A DNA stretch of 53,526 nt from Spirochaetia bacterium (GTDB lineage Bacteria; Spirochaetota; Spirochaetia; Treponematales; Treponemataceae). The stretch is from NCBI GenBank assembly GCA_900769985.1, contig CAAGIS010000142.1, positions 1 to 53,526 of the forward strand, in the 5' to 3' direction. The notes beneath the pieces are model-generated. The model had not been told where the DNA came from. It made no database searches and was given only the letters and a program-made list of their open reading frames with translations. Numbering within the stretch: the first letter of the stretch is position 1; each line of letters opens with the position of its first letter. Below are positions 1 to 8,383 of the stretch, piece after piece. The translations under genes were made by a program, and so were the position numbers.

Positions 1-90
1 CCCACCACAGAATTATCTCGCACCACGAGTTTGCAAATGTGCAAACTCTATGTAGATTGAAGCAACGATGTGCTCGTAAATTTCTTTTCT
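1..90. repeat. Edge copy of the dispersed hairpin repeat
   Basis: This segment shares the blocks CCCACCAC, TTATCTCGC, ACGA, CTATGT and GCTCGTAAATTTC, in the same order, with the tandem repeats near 25558-25789. Its central stem pairs 27-35 with 40-48 (GAGTTTGCA / TGCAAACTC). The stem sequence differs from that of the other copies, but both arms have changed together, so pairing is kept. The copy may continue beyond the left edge of the window. The remaining gap up to the MATE stop at 168 holds only an 18-codon reading frame (104-160, minus strand) with no further support. Confidence 0.7.
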
Positions 91-167
91 GCGGGTTTGG
101 TTATTAACGGCACACAGGCTGGTTCAGGAACTTGAGCTGATTTTCAAATTCATTTTCCATTGTAAAA

Positions 168-1535
168 TTAAATCTGACTGATTTTATTTTTATACAGTTT
201 TCCAAAGAAGAACAGAGAAAAACCTACAGAAACAAATTCGGCAATTGGGAAACACAGCCACACCAGATTGATATTTCCTGCCAGTGAAAGGAAGTATGCT
301 ACAGGGAGCAGTACACAAACCTGGCGCGCAAGAGAAACTATCATGGAATAAACGGCATCGCCCATGGCCTGAAAAACAGAACCGAACGAAATCGCAATTG
401 CAGCACCAAGGAAACTCGGCGCAATAATCCTTAATGCAGGAACGCCGATTTTTTTCATCTGACCAGATGCATTAAACAGACTCAAAAGCACATCCGGGAA
501 CAGTTCAAACAAAAGCGTTCCAAACAGCATGATGAAGAACGCAAGTAAAAGTCCGTTTTTAACTGTCTTTGTAATTCGACTGCGGTTTTGAGCGCCGTAA
601 TTATATGCAATAATAGGGACAATCCCATTGTTCAGTCCGAACACAGGCATAAAAATAAGGCTCTGCAATTTAAAATAAGCACCGTAAAAAGCAATTATCG
701 TATCAGAAATTTCGCGGAATGTTTTGAACACAAGATTCATTCCATAAGTCGTAAAAGAACCTACTGCCTGCAAAATAATAGACGGCAACCCTACTTTGTA
801 AATCTGAACTATTATAAAAGAGTTTGGTCTAAATTTTTTAAAACTAAACTGAATCTCATTATTAAATTTCAAATTGAACACGACAGAAACTATTGCACCT
901 AAAATCTGCCCTGCAACAGTTGCAACCGCAGCTCCCATAATTCCCATTTGCGGAAAAGGTCCCAGCCCGAAAATCAATACAGGGTCAAAAATAATGTTTG
1001 TAATTGCTCCGATAAGCTGAGTAATCATCGTATGAAAAGTTTTTCCCGTAGACTGCAAAAGCCTGTCAAACGTAACGCCAAGGAACAGTCCAAAACCTGC
1101 AAACATCACGACACTTAAATATTCTTTTCCATATTGAATGATTACAGGATTACTTGTCTGACTTGCAAGATAAGGTTCTATCGAAACTAAAGCGATTATA
1201 AAAAAAACTGCATAATTGCATACAGCAAGGAAAATACCATTTAAAGCAGTTGCGTTTACAGCCTGCTGGTCTTTCTGACCAAGCCGCATTGACAAAAGCG
1301 CATTTATTCCAACGCACGTTCCTGTAGCAAAAGATATCATAAGTGTCTGAAAAGGGAATCCGAGAGAAACAGCTGTCAACGCTTCTTCGCTTATTCTCGA
1401 AACAAAAACACTGTCAACAATATTATATAATGCCTGCACAAACATACTGAACATCATTGGCAGCGACATACTTATAAGAAGCCTTGTAACAGGCATTACA
1501 CCCATTTTATTTTCTTTCATATTCACATCTGTCAT
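168..1535 (-). CDS. MATE family multidrug/sodium antiporter
   Basis: A polytopic inner-membrane protein of about 455 residues, the usual length for MATE transporters. It has the duplicated 2 x 6 helix layout and typical family stretches near the N-terminus: SLPMMFSMFVQALYNIVDS, then VSLGFPFQTLMISFATGTC, then a Gly-Gln loop (RLGQKDQ). Members export cationic drugs or metabolites in exchange for Na+ or H+; the substrate cannot be read from sequence. The reading frame is open to 1571, but the ATG at 1535 is preferred. A consensus promoter (TTGACA-N17-TATAAT) overlaps the longer N-terminus and ends 7 bases before 1535, so the mRNA should be leaderless. It follows an unknown gene on the same strand but has its own promoter. 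Confidence 0.9.
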   Translation of the reverse strand: MTDVNMKENKMGVMPVTRLLISMSLPMMFSMFVQALYNIVDSVFVSRISEEALTAVSLGFPFQTLMISFATGTCVGINALLSMRLGQKDQQAVNATALNGIFLAVCNYAVFFIIALVSIEPYLASQTSNPVIIQYGKEYLSVVMFAGFGLFLGVTFDRLLQSTGKTFHTMITQLIGAITNIIFDPVLIFGLGPFPQMGIMGAAVATVAGQILGAIVSVVFNLKFNNEIQFSFKKFRPNSFIIVQIYKVGLPSIILQAVGSFTTYGMNLVFKTFREISDTIIAFYGAYFKLQSLIFMPVFGLNNGIVPIIAYNYGAQNRSRITKTVKNGLLLAFFIMLFGTLLFELFPDVLLSLFNASGQMKKIGVPALRIIAPSFLGAAIAISFGSVFQAMGDAVYSMIVSLARQVCVLLPVAYFLSLAGNINLVWLCFPIAEFVSVGFSLFFFGKLYKNKISQI

Positions 1536-1542
1536 GCAGGCA

Positions 1543-1571
1543 ATTATATAAAAACCTAAAATAAATGTCAA
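1543..1571 (-). promoter_or_regulatory. Consensus sigma-70 promoter of the MATE gene
   Basis: On the minus strand, TTGACA (1566-1571) and TATAAT (1543-1548) are separated by exactly 17 bases, a perfect match to the housekeeping consensus. The -10 box ends 7 bases before the ATG at 1535, so transcription should start at or next to the start codon. Confidence 0.8.
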
Positions 1572-1590
1572 AAATCATTTCAAGGTCAAA

Positions 1591-2199
1591 TCACGTCAGT
1601 AATAAATCAGAAAAAATTTTTTCAAGTTCAGATTTAAAATTAAGAACAGAAAGTTCAAATTCATTTTTGCGCGAATCACATTCAAGAAGAAGTTTTATTC
1701 CACGTTCGGACTCTTCCAGTGACCAGACGGCATTTAAGGTCTTTTTTAATTTTACGCAAAGATACGCTTTTATAAATTCCTTTGCAATGCGAACTTGTCT
1801 TTTATCATAAACAGACTTTTTTAAAAGTGAATCGAACTCCTGTTCGTATTCCTTTACATGCAAAAGAAATTCTTCGATTTCCGGGAACGGATTATACGGA
1901 AATTTTGCATCTGCAATTTTTACGTATTCACCATCTGAAAACTCAAGCAAAGAGCCTTTTACGGAATTGTGAATAAAAAGCCTTAGTTTTATTTTTGGCG
2001 TAACAAAAATTTCCCATGTGCAGTAATTTTCTGCAAAATCAACCTGAGGCTTTAACTCAGGATATTTTCTTTCAAAATCATCAAACTGGAATTTTATATT
2101 TTTAAATTCAATTTTTTCTGCATTCGTGCGAACCATGTTTTTATGAAGAAGATGAACAAAATGTTCTTTCCAGAATTCAGATTCAATATCGTAGTACAT
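1591..2199 (-). CDS. Uncharacterised protein of a MoxR/VWA cluster
   Basis: A soluble, charged protein of 202 residues with no signal peptide or membrane segment and no family I recognise. The start is supported by a GGAG site 5 bases before the ATG. It lies 35 bases downstream of the VWA-domain gene, so it is probably the third gene of a MoxR ATPase / VWA / unknown operon. Small accessory proteins are common in such clusters, and a role as a partner or substrate of the ATPase is only an inference from position. The C-terminal half (about 110-202) is rich in Lys and Glu and probably helical. Confidence 0.65.
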   Translation of the reverse strand: MYYDIESEFWKEHFVHLLHKNMVRTNAEKIEFKNIKFQFDDFERKYPELKPQVDFAENYCTWEIFVTPKIKLRLFIHNSVKGSLLEFSDGEYVKIADAKFPYNPFPEIEEFLLHVKEYEQEFDSLLKKSVYDKRQVRIAKEFIKAYLCVKLKKTLNAVWSLEESERGIKLLLECDSRKNEFELSVLNFKSELEKIFSDLLLT

Positions 2200-2234
2200 A
2201 AAATCTCCGTCTTAAATTTTTATGCTGAACAGAC

Positions 2235-3455
2235 TTAAAACGGCAGATACGTAGCTTTTGAAAAAATATCTTTTTCAATCCAATGCCGCGACTTTTCGTA
2301 ATTAAGTCTGCTGTCTAATATCCACAAAATATTTTTACCTTTTCCGCATACATTAGGAATATTCCCCTCACCGTCAGTAAAAATTATCATTCCGCTATAA
2401 CAAGATTGATGAGTGCAAAAAAAATCAATTGCCGGCTGAAAATCAGTTCCACCACGTCCTTTGATTTTATCAAGTGATATATTTTTGCTGAATGGAACAG
2501 GTTTTGTATTTTTTAAGTTCACGTCAAAAAAAATCAATTCAAGCTTTTCTATAATTCCAAGAAAGAAAAAGTTTTTTACTGCACTTACAAAATTAGAAAA
2601 ACTTTCGTCCGTTATAGAACCGGAAACATCAACTGCTACAAGAACGTTTGCCTTCCGCTCATAACGCGAACCCATTGCATTAAAACCATATCGGCGGCTC
2701 GGTTTCATTCTTGTAAGCCTGCGTCCTGCACTGACAATCTGCTGCCGAAACTGGCTGAGCGCGCGCCTGTAGTCAAACGAAAAATTGCTTTCGGCTTTAA
2801 GTTCACGGATTAAAGAACTGCCTGCACTGCCAAAACCGTTTTCAATTTCTGCCTGCCGGATTTTTAACTTTATGTCATTCAACGCGTTTTCATCTTCCTG
2901 CCACAACTGGCACGCCTCCCCGCAGAGCTTTAAACAGTCGTCATCAGCATTACCAGAGTTCTGTCCGCCTTTTGATTTGGAAACAATATCAAGAATGTAT
3001 TTGTACCACTGTTCAAAATTCATATCAGGAAATGTTGAATAGATGCCAGATTGCTGCCTCAAATACTGAACGCCTGCAAGTTCAAGAAAATCTGCATCAT
3101 TAAAACCAGAAGCTTTAAACTTATTTTTCTGCAGATTAAACTGCCAGATTACAGCATCGCTTGCAAGAACAAGAATTCCGTAATTTACGTTTTGAGGAAG
3201 GCGCTTATAAGGATGTCCCAAAAGAATTCTAGTAAATTCAACTTTAAGCAGGAATTCAATTTTATGATCAGAAAAATCTTTAAGAATGTCAGGGGAATAT
3301 TCAATGCACATTTTTCCTGAGCGGAACGGAACAGAAAGATTTTTATTTTCTATAATTACATGTGTTTCAGAAACAGAAAACATAAGGGGCTCTGTATAAA
3401 ACCATTGCGTAATTATTTTTTTAATTTTTTCTACTAGAAAAATATTTCTGCTCAT
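2235..3455 (-). CDS. VWA-like domain protein (DUF2201-type) partner of MoxR
   Basis: This 406-residue protein ends in a von Willebrand A-like fold. The metal-ion-dependent adhesion site is visible as D276-x-S278-x-S280, followed by the GRGGTDF segment that supplies the MIDAS threonine and by the FTDGEG strand. Related two-part proteins (DUF2201) usually have an N-terminal metallopeptidase-like domain with HExxH. I find no HExxH here, so that half looks non-catalytic. It sits 24 bases downstream of a MoxR-type AAA+ ATPase. Such pairs are generally thought to act as metal-dependent chaperones that insert cofactors or remodel complexes; the target is unknown. Confidence 0.8.
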   Translation of the reverse strand: MSRNIFLVEKIKKIITQWFYTEPLMFSVSETHVIIENKNLSVPFRSGKMCIEYSPDILKDFSDHKIEFLLKVEFTRILLGHPYKRLPQNVNYGILVLASDAVIWQFNLQKNKFKASGFNDADFLELAGVQYLRQQSGIYSTFPDMNFEQWYKYILDIVSKSKGGQNSGNADDDCLKLCGEACQLWQEDENALNDIKLKIRQAEIENGFGSAGSSLIRELKAESNFSFDYRRALSQFRQQIVSAGRRLTRMKPSRRYGFNAMGSRYERKANVLVAVDVSGSITDESFSNFVSAVKNFFFLGIIEKLELIFFDVNLKNTKPVPFSKNISLDKIKGRGGTDFQPAIDFFCTHQSCYSGMIIFTDGEGNIPNVCGKGKNILWILDSRLNYEKSRHWIEKDIFSKATYLPF

Positions 3456-3479
3456 AAAAAAAAATCTGCCGTAAAGTGT

Positions 3480-4565
3480 TTAAGCATTTACAGCTTCAAT
3501 CATTTTTGAATAAAGACTGCCGCATTTTTCTGCAATAAAAACAAGTGCATTTGGAAATTTCTCTGCATTGCACAGATTTACAAATTGAGTTTGAATTTCT
3601 TTTTTATTCGATTTCTCAAGAAAATCAAAATAGCGGTTTAAATTTTCTGCCGTCCTGTTTTCAAAATCATAATTCTTGTCAAGGATTTTATGCTCTTTTG
3701 AAAATTCATATTCAAGATAATTAAACACGGAACTGTTAATCTGGATGAAATCAGAAACAGAAAAATTTTCAAACTGCTCTTTTACGTTATCAAAGTTTTC
3801 AAGAATTTCTTTTGCAGAAGGAATTTTATTTTCATTTGTAAATTTAAAAAAAAGTGATGCAGCAGAATCTCCGATAACGCCAGAAACAACAGGAGCTTTT
3901 TCAAAATCAAGAATGTCAAATTTTTTTATGATAGCAGAAAGCCTCTCCCAGCTTCGTCTGTCAGGTGTAGGCGCAAGATTATCTTTCGTAAAATCATTTT
4001 CAGGGGAATCAAGATATTCAGGATTCTGCGTAATAAAACTGATTATCCTCCCGTCAATATTTTCGGTCTTTGCCCATTCAAGCCAGTCTTCAACTGTAGG
4101 AACAAATTCATAAATATTAAAGCGGCTTACAAGCGCCGGATCTAAATCTGTAAGCTGATATTCAGTTCCGTTATTTACAGCGCTTATAATCCTGCTACCT
4201 TTTGGCAAAGATTTTCCTGCAAGCTTTCTGTTAAGGGTCAAATCCATAATTGTCTGCAAAACTTCAGGGCGCGCTCTGTTCAATTCATCTAAAAACAAAA
4301 CGACAGGTTCATTGTCAAGTGGAAACCAGTACGGAAGCATAAAATCTGTTTTTCCTGTCTGTTGATTTTTTTCAGGAAGTCCGATTAAATCGCCGGGGTC
4401 GCTCATCTGACCTAAAAAAAGCGTTACGACTTTCTGTCCTTTTTGAGAAAAATAATTTTCCAGTATGCGCGATTTTCCGATTCCGTGCTTTCCGACAAGC
4501 ATAATGTTCTGGTCAGAAGGAGTGTTATCAAGGATGAACTGTAACTGCGTTGAATTGATTGTCAT
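3480..4565 (-). CDS. MoxR-type AAA+ ATPase
   Basis: A 361-residue AAA+ ATPase. The Walker A motif GKHGIGKS is at 25-32, Walker B VVLFLDE at 88-94, the sensor-1 asparagine is in SAVNNG (about 131), and the arginine-finger segment DPALVSRFN ends near 150. The arrangement, with Walker B followed by NRARPEVLQTIMDL, is typical of the MoxR branch. These proteins form hexameric rings and work with a VWA-domain partner, here encoded immediately downstream. An AAGGAA site precedes the ATG. The gene starts downstream of the argG terminator, so it probably begins its own transcript. Confidence 0.9.
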   Translation of the reverse strand: MTINSTQLQFILDNTPSDQNIMLVGKHGIGKSRILENYFSQKGQKVVTLFLGQMSDPGDLIGLPEKNQQTGKTDFMLPYWFPLDNEPVVLFLDELNRARPEVLQTIMDLTLNRKLAGKSLPKGSRIISAVNNGTEYQLTDLDPALVSRFNIYEFVPTVEDWLEWAKTENIDGRIISFITQNPEYLDSPENDFTKDNLAPTPDRRSWERLSAIIKKFDILDFEKAPVVSGVIGDSAASLFFKFTNENKIPSAKEILENFDNVKEQFENFSVSDFIQINSSVFNYLEYEFSKEHKILDKNYDFENRTAENLNRYFDFLEKSNKKEIQTQFVNLCNAEKFPNALVFIAEKCGSLYSKMIEAVNA

Positions 4566-4598
4566 AAAAAAATTCCTTGAAAAATTTTCTTGAACATT

Positions 4599-4633
4599 AA
4601 AAAAGCCTTCTGCAAAAAAACAGAAGACTTTTT
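4599..4633 (-). terminator. Rho-independent terminator of argG
   Basis: On the minus strand the arms pair as AAAAAG/CTTTTT and CTTCTG/CAGAAG around a short T-rich loop, and the hairpin ends in a run of Ts. It lies just beyond the argG stop codon and separates argG from the MoxR cluster. Confidence 0.8.
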
Positions 4634-4643
4634 AGTTTTAAAT

Positions 4644-5909
4644 TTATTCAGTCGGACGTTTCTTTAAACTCTTGCTTTCAGAAATTGCCTGACCTTCACC
4701 AACCTGCTGTTCCATCATAGCGCGGACTTTAAGAGGAAGTCCTGCAAGAGTAATAAAGCCTTGTGCATCTTTGTGGTCATAAAGTTCGCCTGTCGTAAAC
4801 GAAGCTATTGATTCGTTATAGAGACTGTACTTAGAACCAGAACCTGCACCGCGGATTGCACCTTTTACAACTTTTACTTTTGCCCAGCCAGTGACGTTCT
4901 CTTCTGCTTTGTCAACAAAAGCCATACAAGAATCCATCAGAGTAGTAAACCATTTTCCTTCGTAAATCAGTTCTGCCATACGAAGTGAAACCTGCTGCTT
5001 GTAATGATAAGTTTCCCTGTCAAGACAAATGTGATCCATCATTCTGTGTGCAAAATAAAGGATTGCTCCGCCCGGTGTTTCGTAAACTCCACGTGATTTC
5101 ATTCCGACAAAGCGGTTCTCGCAAATGTCAACAAGTCCTACACCGTTTCTGCCGCCAATCAGATTAAGTTCAGTCAATAAATCAAGGGCATTCATTTTTT
5201 TGCCGTTCAAACCGACTGGAATTCCTTTTTCAAAATCGATTGTTACATATTCACCTTCGTCAGGAGCTTCTTCCGGCACAGTCGTGTTTTTTAACATATG
5301 CTTGTAATTAGGTTCGTTTTCGGTTTTTTCAAGTTCAAGACCTTCGTGAGAAAGATGCCAGATATTTTCATCGCGGGAATAAGACTGGTCTTTTTTCATC
5401 GGAACTTCGAGTCCCCTGTCTTCCAGGAATTTAATTTCAGCTTCGCGGCTGTCCATATTCCATTTGTCATCACGCCAGGCTGCAATGACTTTTATGTCAG
5501 GAGCAAATGCTTTAATTGCAAATTCAAAACGAACCTGATCATTTCCTTTTCCTGTCGCACCATGACAAATTGCAACAGCTTTTTCCTGCCGTGCATATTC
5601 AACTAAAATTTTTCCAATTAACGGGCGAGCAGTTGAAGTTCCCAAAAGGTATTCGTCTTCATAAACAGCATTTGCTTTAAGCGCAGGCCAGATATATTCT
5701 TCAATATATTCCTGCCGTGCATCTACGACATAACATGCACATGCTCCTGTCTTTAATGCGCGGTTTTTTATTGCAGCCCAGTCATCGCCCTGCCCTACGT
5801 CAATGCACACTGCAACAACGTCATAATCATAATTTTCTTTAAGCCAGGGAATAATAACTGTAGTATCAAGTCCGCCTGAATACGCAAGAATTACTTTATC
5901 TTTTGCCAT
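4644..5909 (-). CDS. argG: Argininosuccinate synthase
   Basis: Catalyses ATP-dependent joining of citrulline and aspartate to argininosuccinate, the penultimate step of arginine synthesis. The N-terminus shows the ATP pyrophosphatase loop AYSGGLDT directly after MAKDKVIL. Further family signatures are CIDVGQG, the segment GTSTARPLI, and ATGKGNDQVRFE, which binds citrulline and aspartate. The frame runs up to 5954, but the ATG at 5909 is chosen because GGAGG lies 5 bases before it and the protein then begins as family members do. The product is about 421 residues. argH is not adjacent. The promoter carries a candidate arginine-repressor box. Confidence 0.95.
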   Translation of the reverse strand: MAKDKVILAYSGGLDTTVIIPWLKENYDYDVVAVCIDVGQGDDWAAIKNRALKTGACACYVVDARQEYIEEYIWPALKANAVYEDEYLLGTSTARPLIGKILVEYARQEKAVAICHGATGKGNDQVRFEFAIKAFAPDIKVIAAWRDDKWNMDSREAEIKFLEDRGLEVPMKKDQSYSRDENIWHLSHEGLELEKTENEPNYKHMLKNTTVPEEAPDEGEYVTIDFEKGIPVGLNGKKMNALDLLTELNLIGGRNGVGLVDICENRFVGMKSRGVYETPGGAILYFAHRMMDHICLDRETYHYKQQVSLRMAELIYEGKWFTTLMDSCMAFVDKAEENVTGWAKVKVVKGAIRGAGSGSKYSLYNESIASFTTGELYDHKDAQGFITLAGLPLKVRAMMEQQVGEGQAISESKSLKKRPTE

Positions 5910-5958
5910 ATTTTCCTCCATACACATATATCTGCTATATGCTGAAACAATCATAAAC

Positions 5959-5972
5959 TGAATATTTATGCA
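5959..5972. promoter_or_regulatory. Candidate ArgR/AhrC box at the argG promoter
   Basis: TGAATATTTATGCA matches the ARG-box half-site arrangement TGAAT-N4-ATTCA with one mismatch. It sits over the predicted transcription start of argG, just downstream of the -10 box, where a repressor would block initiation. No ArgR gene is visible in the window, so this remains inference. Confidence 0.45.
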
Positions 5973-5975
5973 AAT

Positions 5976-6004
5976 AATATACAGATTTATGTAATAATAT
6001 GCAA
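5976..6004 (-). promoter_or_regulatory. argG promoter
   Basis: On the minus strand, TTGCAT (5999-6004) and TATATT (5976-5981) are spaced by 17 bases. The predicted start near 5969 gives a leader of about 60 nt with a normal Shine-Dalgarno site. Confidence 0.65.
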
Positions 6005-6034
6005 TAGCAATAAATGACGTATGGAGAAAATGTA

Positions 6035-7291
6035 CTAAAGATTATCAGGGTCGTCAGTTAAGGCCGTATCAAGCAAATCAGAAATTGCTTTTTTATCAAG
6101 GTGAGTTCCAATGATTACAAGTTTAATCATTCTGTCGCCGTACTTTGGATCCCAGTTTTTCTTTATTTCAGGATCACGGCTCAAAACTTTTTCCTGCTCT
6201 TTCTTTGGAGCACTTGCAAGCCATGCACCGCTGTAACCTGCTGAAATCTGGCGGCCTGTAGTTTCAAGAATCCATGCCATTTCAGGTTCATCCTGAAACC
6301 ACATAAGACCTTTTGAACGGATAATATTCTTAGGCCAGTTGTCTGCAACTTTATCAAGTTTCTGTCTGTCAAAACAGCCGCGCCTGTAATATACAAATGA
6401 GCCTATTCCATATTCATCTTCAGACTCACCTTCGTGATGATGTTCATGATGATGGTGGTGGTGACAGTGTTCATCATGACAGTGCTCTGCATCATGGTCA
6501 GGTTCATCATCGTGGTCATGTTCGTGATGATGTTCTTCATGGTCATGGTGATGATGATGCTCTTCACCTTCATCGTGTTCGTGTTCATCTTCATCGGCTT
6601 TGTTAAGTTCTGCAACCCAGCCGGCACTTGCATAAACTTTTTCAAAATCAAACTCGTGAGTTCCGAGAATCTCTGCAATATCAACGTTTGCCTTTGTAGT
6701 TTCTATTACACGCGCATTAGGCTGAAGCTTTTTTACGACCGCACGGATTTTTTTAAGCTGTTCTTCATTTACAAGATCAACTTTATTGATGACTAAAGTA
6801 TTGCAGAACTCAATCTGCTGGACAAGAAGGCTTTCGATGTCTTCTTCTTCCATATCGTCTTTTAAAAGCGCCTTTCCTTCATCAAATTCCGTAGCCATCC
6901 TCATTGCATCAACTACAGAAACGACACCGTCAATGTAACCGTTGTCAATCTGTTCAATTGCCTGAGCAATCGGCATAGGTTCGCAGACACCGCTTGCTTC
7001 AATCAGAACGTAATCAAATTTTCCTGTTTTAATGAGCTTTTCAATCTGATTAACCATATCTGTCTTTAGTGAACAGCAGATACAGCCATTCTGCAAAGCT
7101 ACAAGACTTGACGAATCAGTAATTTTTGCATCTTTTGCAATCAAGTCTGCATCTACGTTTACTTCGCCGATATCATTTACGATAACAGCAACTTTATAAC
7201 CTTTCTGATTATTTAAAATATGATTCATTAAAGTTGTTTTTCCAGCTCCCAGATAACCAACCAAAAGCGTAATCGGAACTTTTTTTGCCAT
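6035..7291 (-). CDS. CobW/COG0523 metallochaperone GTPase with His-rich loop
   Basis: A 418-residue G3E-family GTPase of the COG0523 group, which delivers metals such as Zn or Co to target enzymes. The P-loop GYLGAGKT is at 12-19, the metal-binding CxCC motif at C70-C72-C73 and the guanine-specificity motif NKVD at 169-172. A CobW C-terminal domain follows from about 295. Between the two domains (about 237-286) is an insert with 26 histidines plus Asp, Glu and two Cys, a strong metal-chelating tract. A His-rich linker points to zinc or nickel/cobalt handling, but the metal is not determined. It has an AGAGG site upstream and a palindromic site in its promoter region suggesting repressor control, possibly by a metal sensor. 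Confidence 0.9.
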   Translation of the reverse strand: MAKKVPITLLVGYLGAGKTTLMNHILNNQKGYKVAVIVNDIGEVNVDADLIAKDAKITDSSSLVALQNGCICCSLKTDMVNQIEKLIKTGKFDYVLIEASGVCEPMPIAQAIEQIDNGYIDGVVSVVDAMRMATEFDEGKALLKDDMEEEDIESLLVQQIEFCNTLVINKVDLVNEEQLKKIRAVVKKLQPNARVIETTKANVDIAEILGTHEFDFEKVYASAGWVAELNKADEDEHEHDEGEEHHHHHDHEEHHHEHDHDDEPDHDAEHCHDEHCHHHHHHEHHHEGESEDEYGIGSFVYYRRGCFDRQKLDKVADNWPKNIIRSKGLMWFQDEPEMAWILETTGRQISAGYSGAWLASAPKKEQEKVLSRDPEIKKNWDPKYGDRMIKLVIIGTHLDKKAISDLLDTALTDDPDNL

Positions 7292-7323
7292 TTTCTTTGC
7301 CTCTTGTTTATATTATGATAATC

Positions 7324-7364
7324 TGCACAAAAATTTTTGTACATTGATTTATTAATTTTGTACA
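7324..7364. promoter_or_regulatory. Palindromic TGTACA sites upstream of the CobW gene
   Basis: Positions 7324-7343 form a 20-base near-perfect palindrome (TGCACAAAAA / TTTTTGTACA, one mismatch). A second TGTACA (7359-7364) lies 21 bases from the first (7338-7343), two helical turns away. The cluster lies between the divergent CobW and response-regulator genes, 33-73 bases before the CobW start. It is a plausible repressor operator; the regulator is unknown. Confidence 0.45.
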
Positions 7365-7409
7365 GAATAAAATATAATGAATTTCTAAAAAAAAAACTAT
7401 AATATTTTC

Positions 7410-7438
7410 TTGCAAATATAAATATCTGACCGTACAAT
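7410..7438 (+). promoter_or_regulatory. Promoter of the atypical response regulator
   Basis: TTGCAA (7410-7415) and TACAAT (7433-7438) with a 17-base spacer, 21 bases upstream of the ATG at 7460. Confidence 0.6.
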
Positions 7439-7459
7439 AAAAAAAGTGGACTGGATTTT

Positions 7460-8314
7460 ATGAGAATTTACTTTTTAACGCGCGAACCAGATGTCTGTCA
7501 GCTTCTGGCAGATAAATTTTCAGACAATCAGACTGAAATTAAAATTTTTCCAATTGCAACAAAACTTCTGCAAAATGTCTTTGACTATGGAATTGAACCT
7601 GACATTCTGTTACTTGATTTTTTATATTATCAGGCAGAATTCTTTAACCTCTATGAACTGCTGATAAAACACGAAAAAATGTTTCCGATAGTTTTTTATA
7701 ACCACCCGTTCCCTATTCCAGAAAAACGGAAATTTTTCTGGCTTTACAATCTGCAGCGCACCGGATATTTTTCTGACCTCTCAAAAATAGAACCTATTCT
7801 TGACAAATTAGAAAAGGCTCTGCAAGACCCTCATATCATGCCCTATGTAAGCGCAATACAAAATCCAAAACCATACCGCTCTACAAACATGCGTTACATA
7901 GAAGCTCTAAATGAAAATGAAATTGAATATTATACACAGCATTTTTCAAATGTAATTACAGATTTTCTGCAAAAAGAAAAACAGCCAGATTCATTACAAA
8001 ATAAGCCTTATACCACTGAAAAAGATGATTTACAGTTTATAGCTGAGTTCCGCAACAGGAACAAGCTGTCACACAAAATCTACGTATTGTTTTCATATCT
8101 TTATAAAAAGAGAAATACGCACATTCCTGTTTCAGAATTATGCAGCGCACTGTCCAAAGGTTCAAGAAAAATCGAAGCAGCAACAACAAATTGTCTGCGC
8201 CTGGCTGTTTATAGATTACGCGAAATTTTACACAAAGATACTTCATCAAAAATGGAAGTAATTTCTTTTGACCACGGCTATATGCTAATCGATGAGTTTT
8301 GCAAATCACTGTAA
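7460..8314 (+). CDS. Atypical response regulator with winged-helix domain
   Basis: A 284-residue protein. The first 115 residues resemble a receiver domain: beta-strand MRIYFLTREP, then EPDILLLDF with D53 where the phosphoacceptor would be. The usual acidic pair at the end of strand 1 and the conserved lysine of strand 5 are not evident, so phosphorylation is doubtful. A middle linker (about 120-190) is followed by a C-terminal region (about 200-284) resembling an OmpR/PhoB winged helix, with the segments HIPVSELCSAL, AVYRLREIL and the wing FDHGYMLID. It is likely a DNA-binding regulator responding to something other than simple phosphotransfer. It stands alone, convergent with cheY, with a shared terminator between them. 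Confidence 0.65.
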   Translation: MRIYFLTREPDVCQLLADKFSDNQTEIKIFPIATKLLQNVFDYGIEPDILLLDFLYYQAEFFNLYELLIKHEKMFPIVFYNHPFPIPEKRKFFWLYNLQRTGYFSDLSKIEPILDKLEKALQDPHIMPYVSAIQNPKPYRSTNMRYIEALNENEIEYYTQHFSNVITDFLQKEKQPDSLQNKPYTTEKDDLQFIAEFRNRNKLSHKIYVLFSYLYKKRNTHIPVSELCSALSKGSRKIEAATTNCLRLAVYRLREILHKDTSSKMEVISFDHGYMLIDEFCKSL

Positions 8315-8318
8315 AAAA

Positions 8319-8359
8319 AAGCATTACCCTAATGTAAAAACACATTACGAGTAATGCTT
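8319..8359. terminator. Bidirectional terminator between regulator gene and cheY
   Basis: The arms AAGCATTAC (8319-8327) and GTAATGCTT (8351-8359) form a 9-base stem, extended by an inner TAATGT/ACATTA pairing. A-rich sequence on the left and right gives T-tracts on both strands, so it can end both convergent transcripts. Confidence 0.75.
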
Positions 8360-8383
8360 CATAAAAAATACAGTCGTTACTGT

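Noticed and set aside
104..160. 18-codon minus-strand frame between the edge repeat and the MATE stop
   Set aside because: Too short, no clear ribosome site and no conserved feature; could be chance or a gene remnant.
6397..6796. Plus-strand frames rich in Met, Val and His opposite the CobW gene
   Set aside because: These are the antisense of the His/Asp/Glu-codon tract (CAC/CAT/GAT) of the CobW protein; composition is explained by it.
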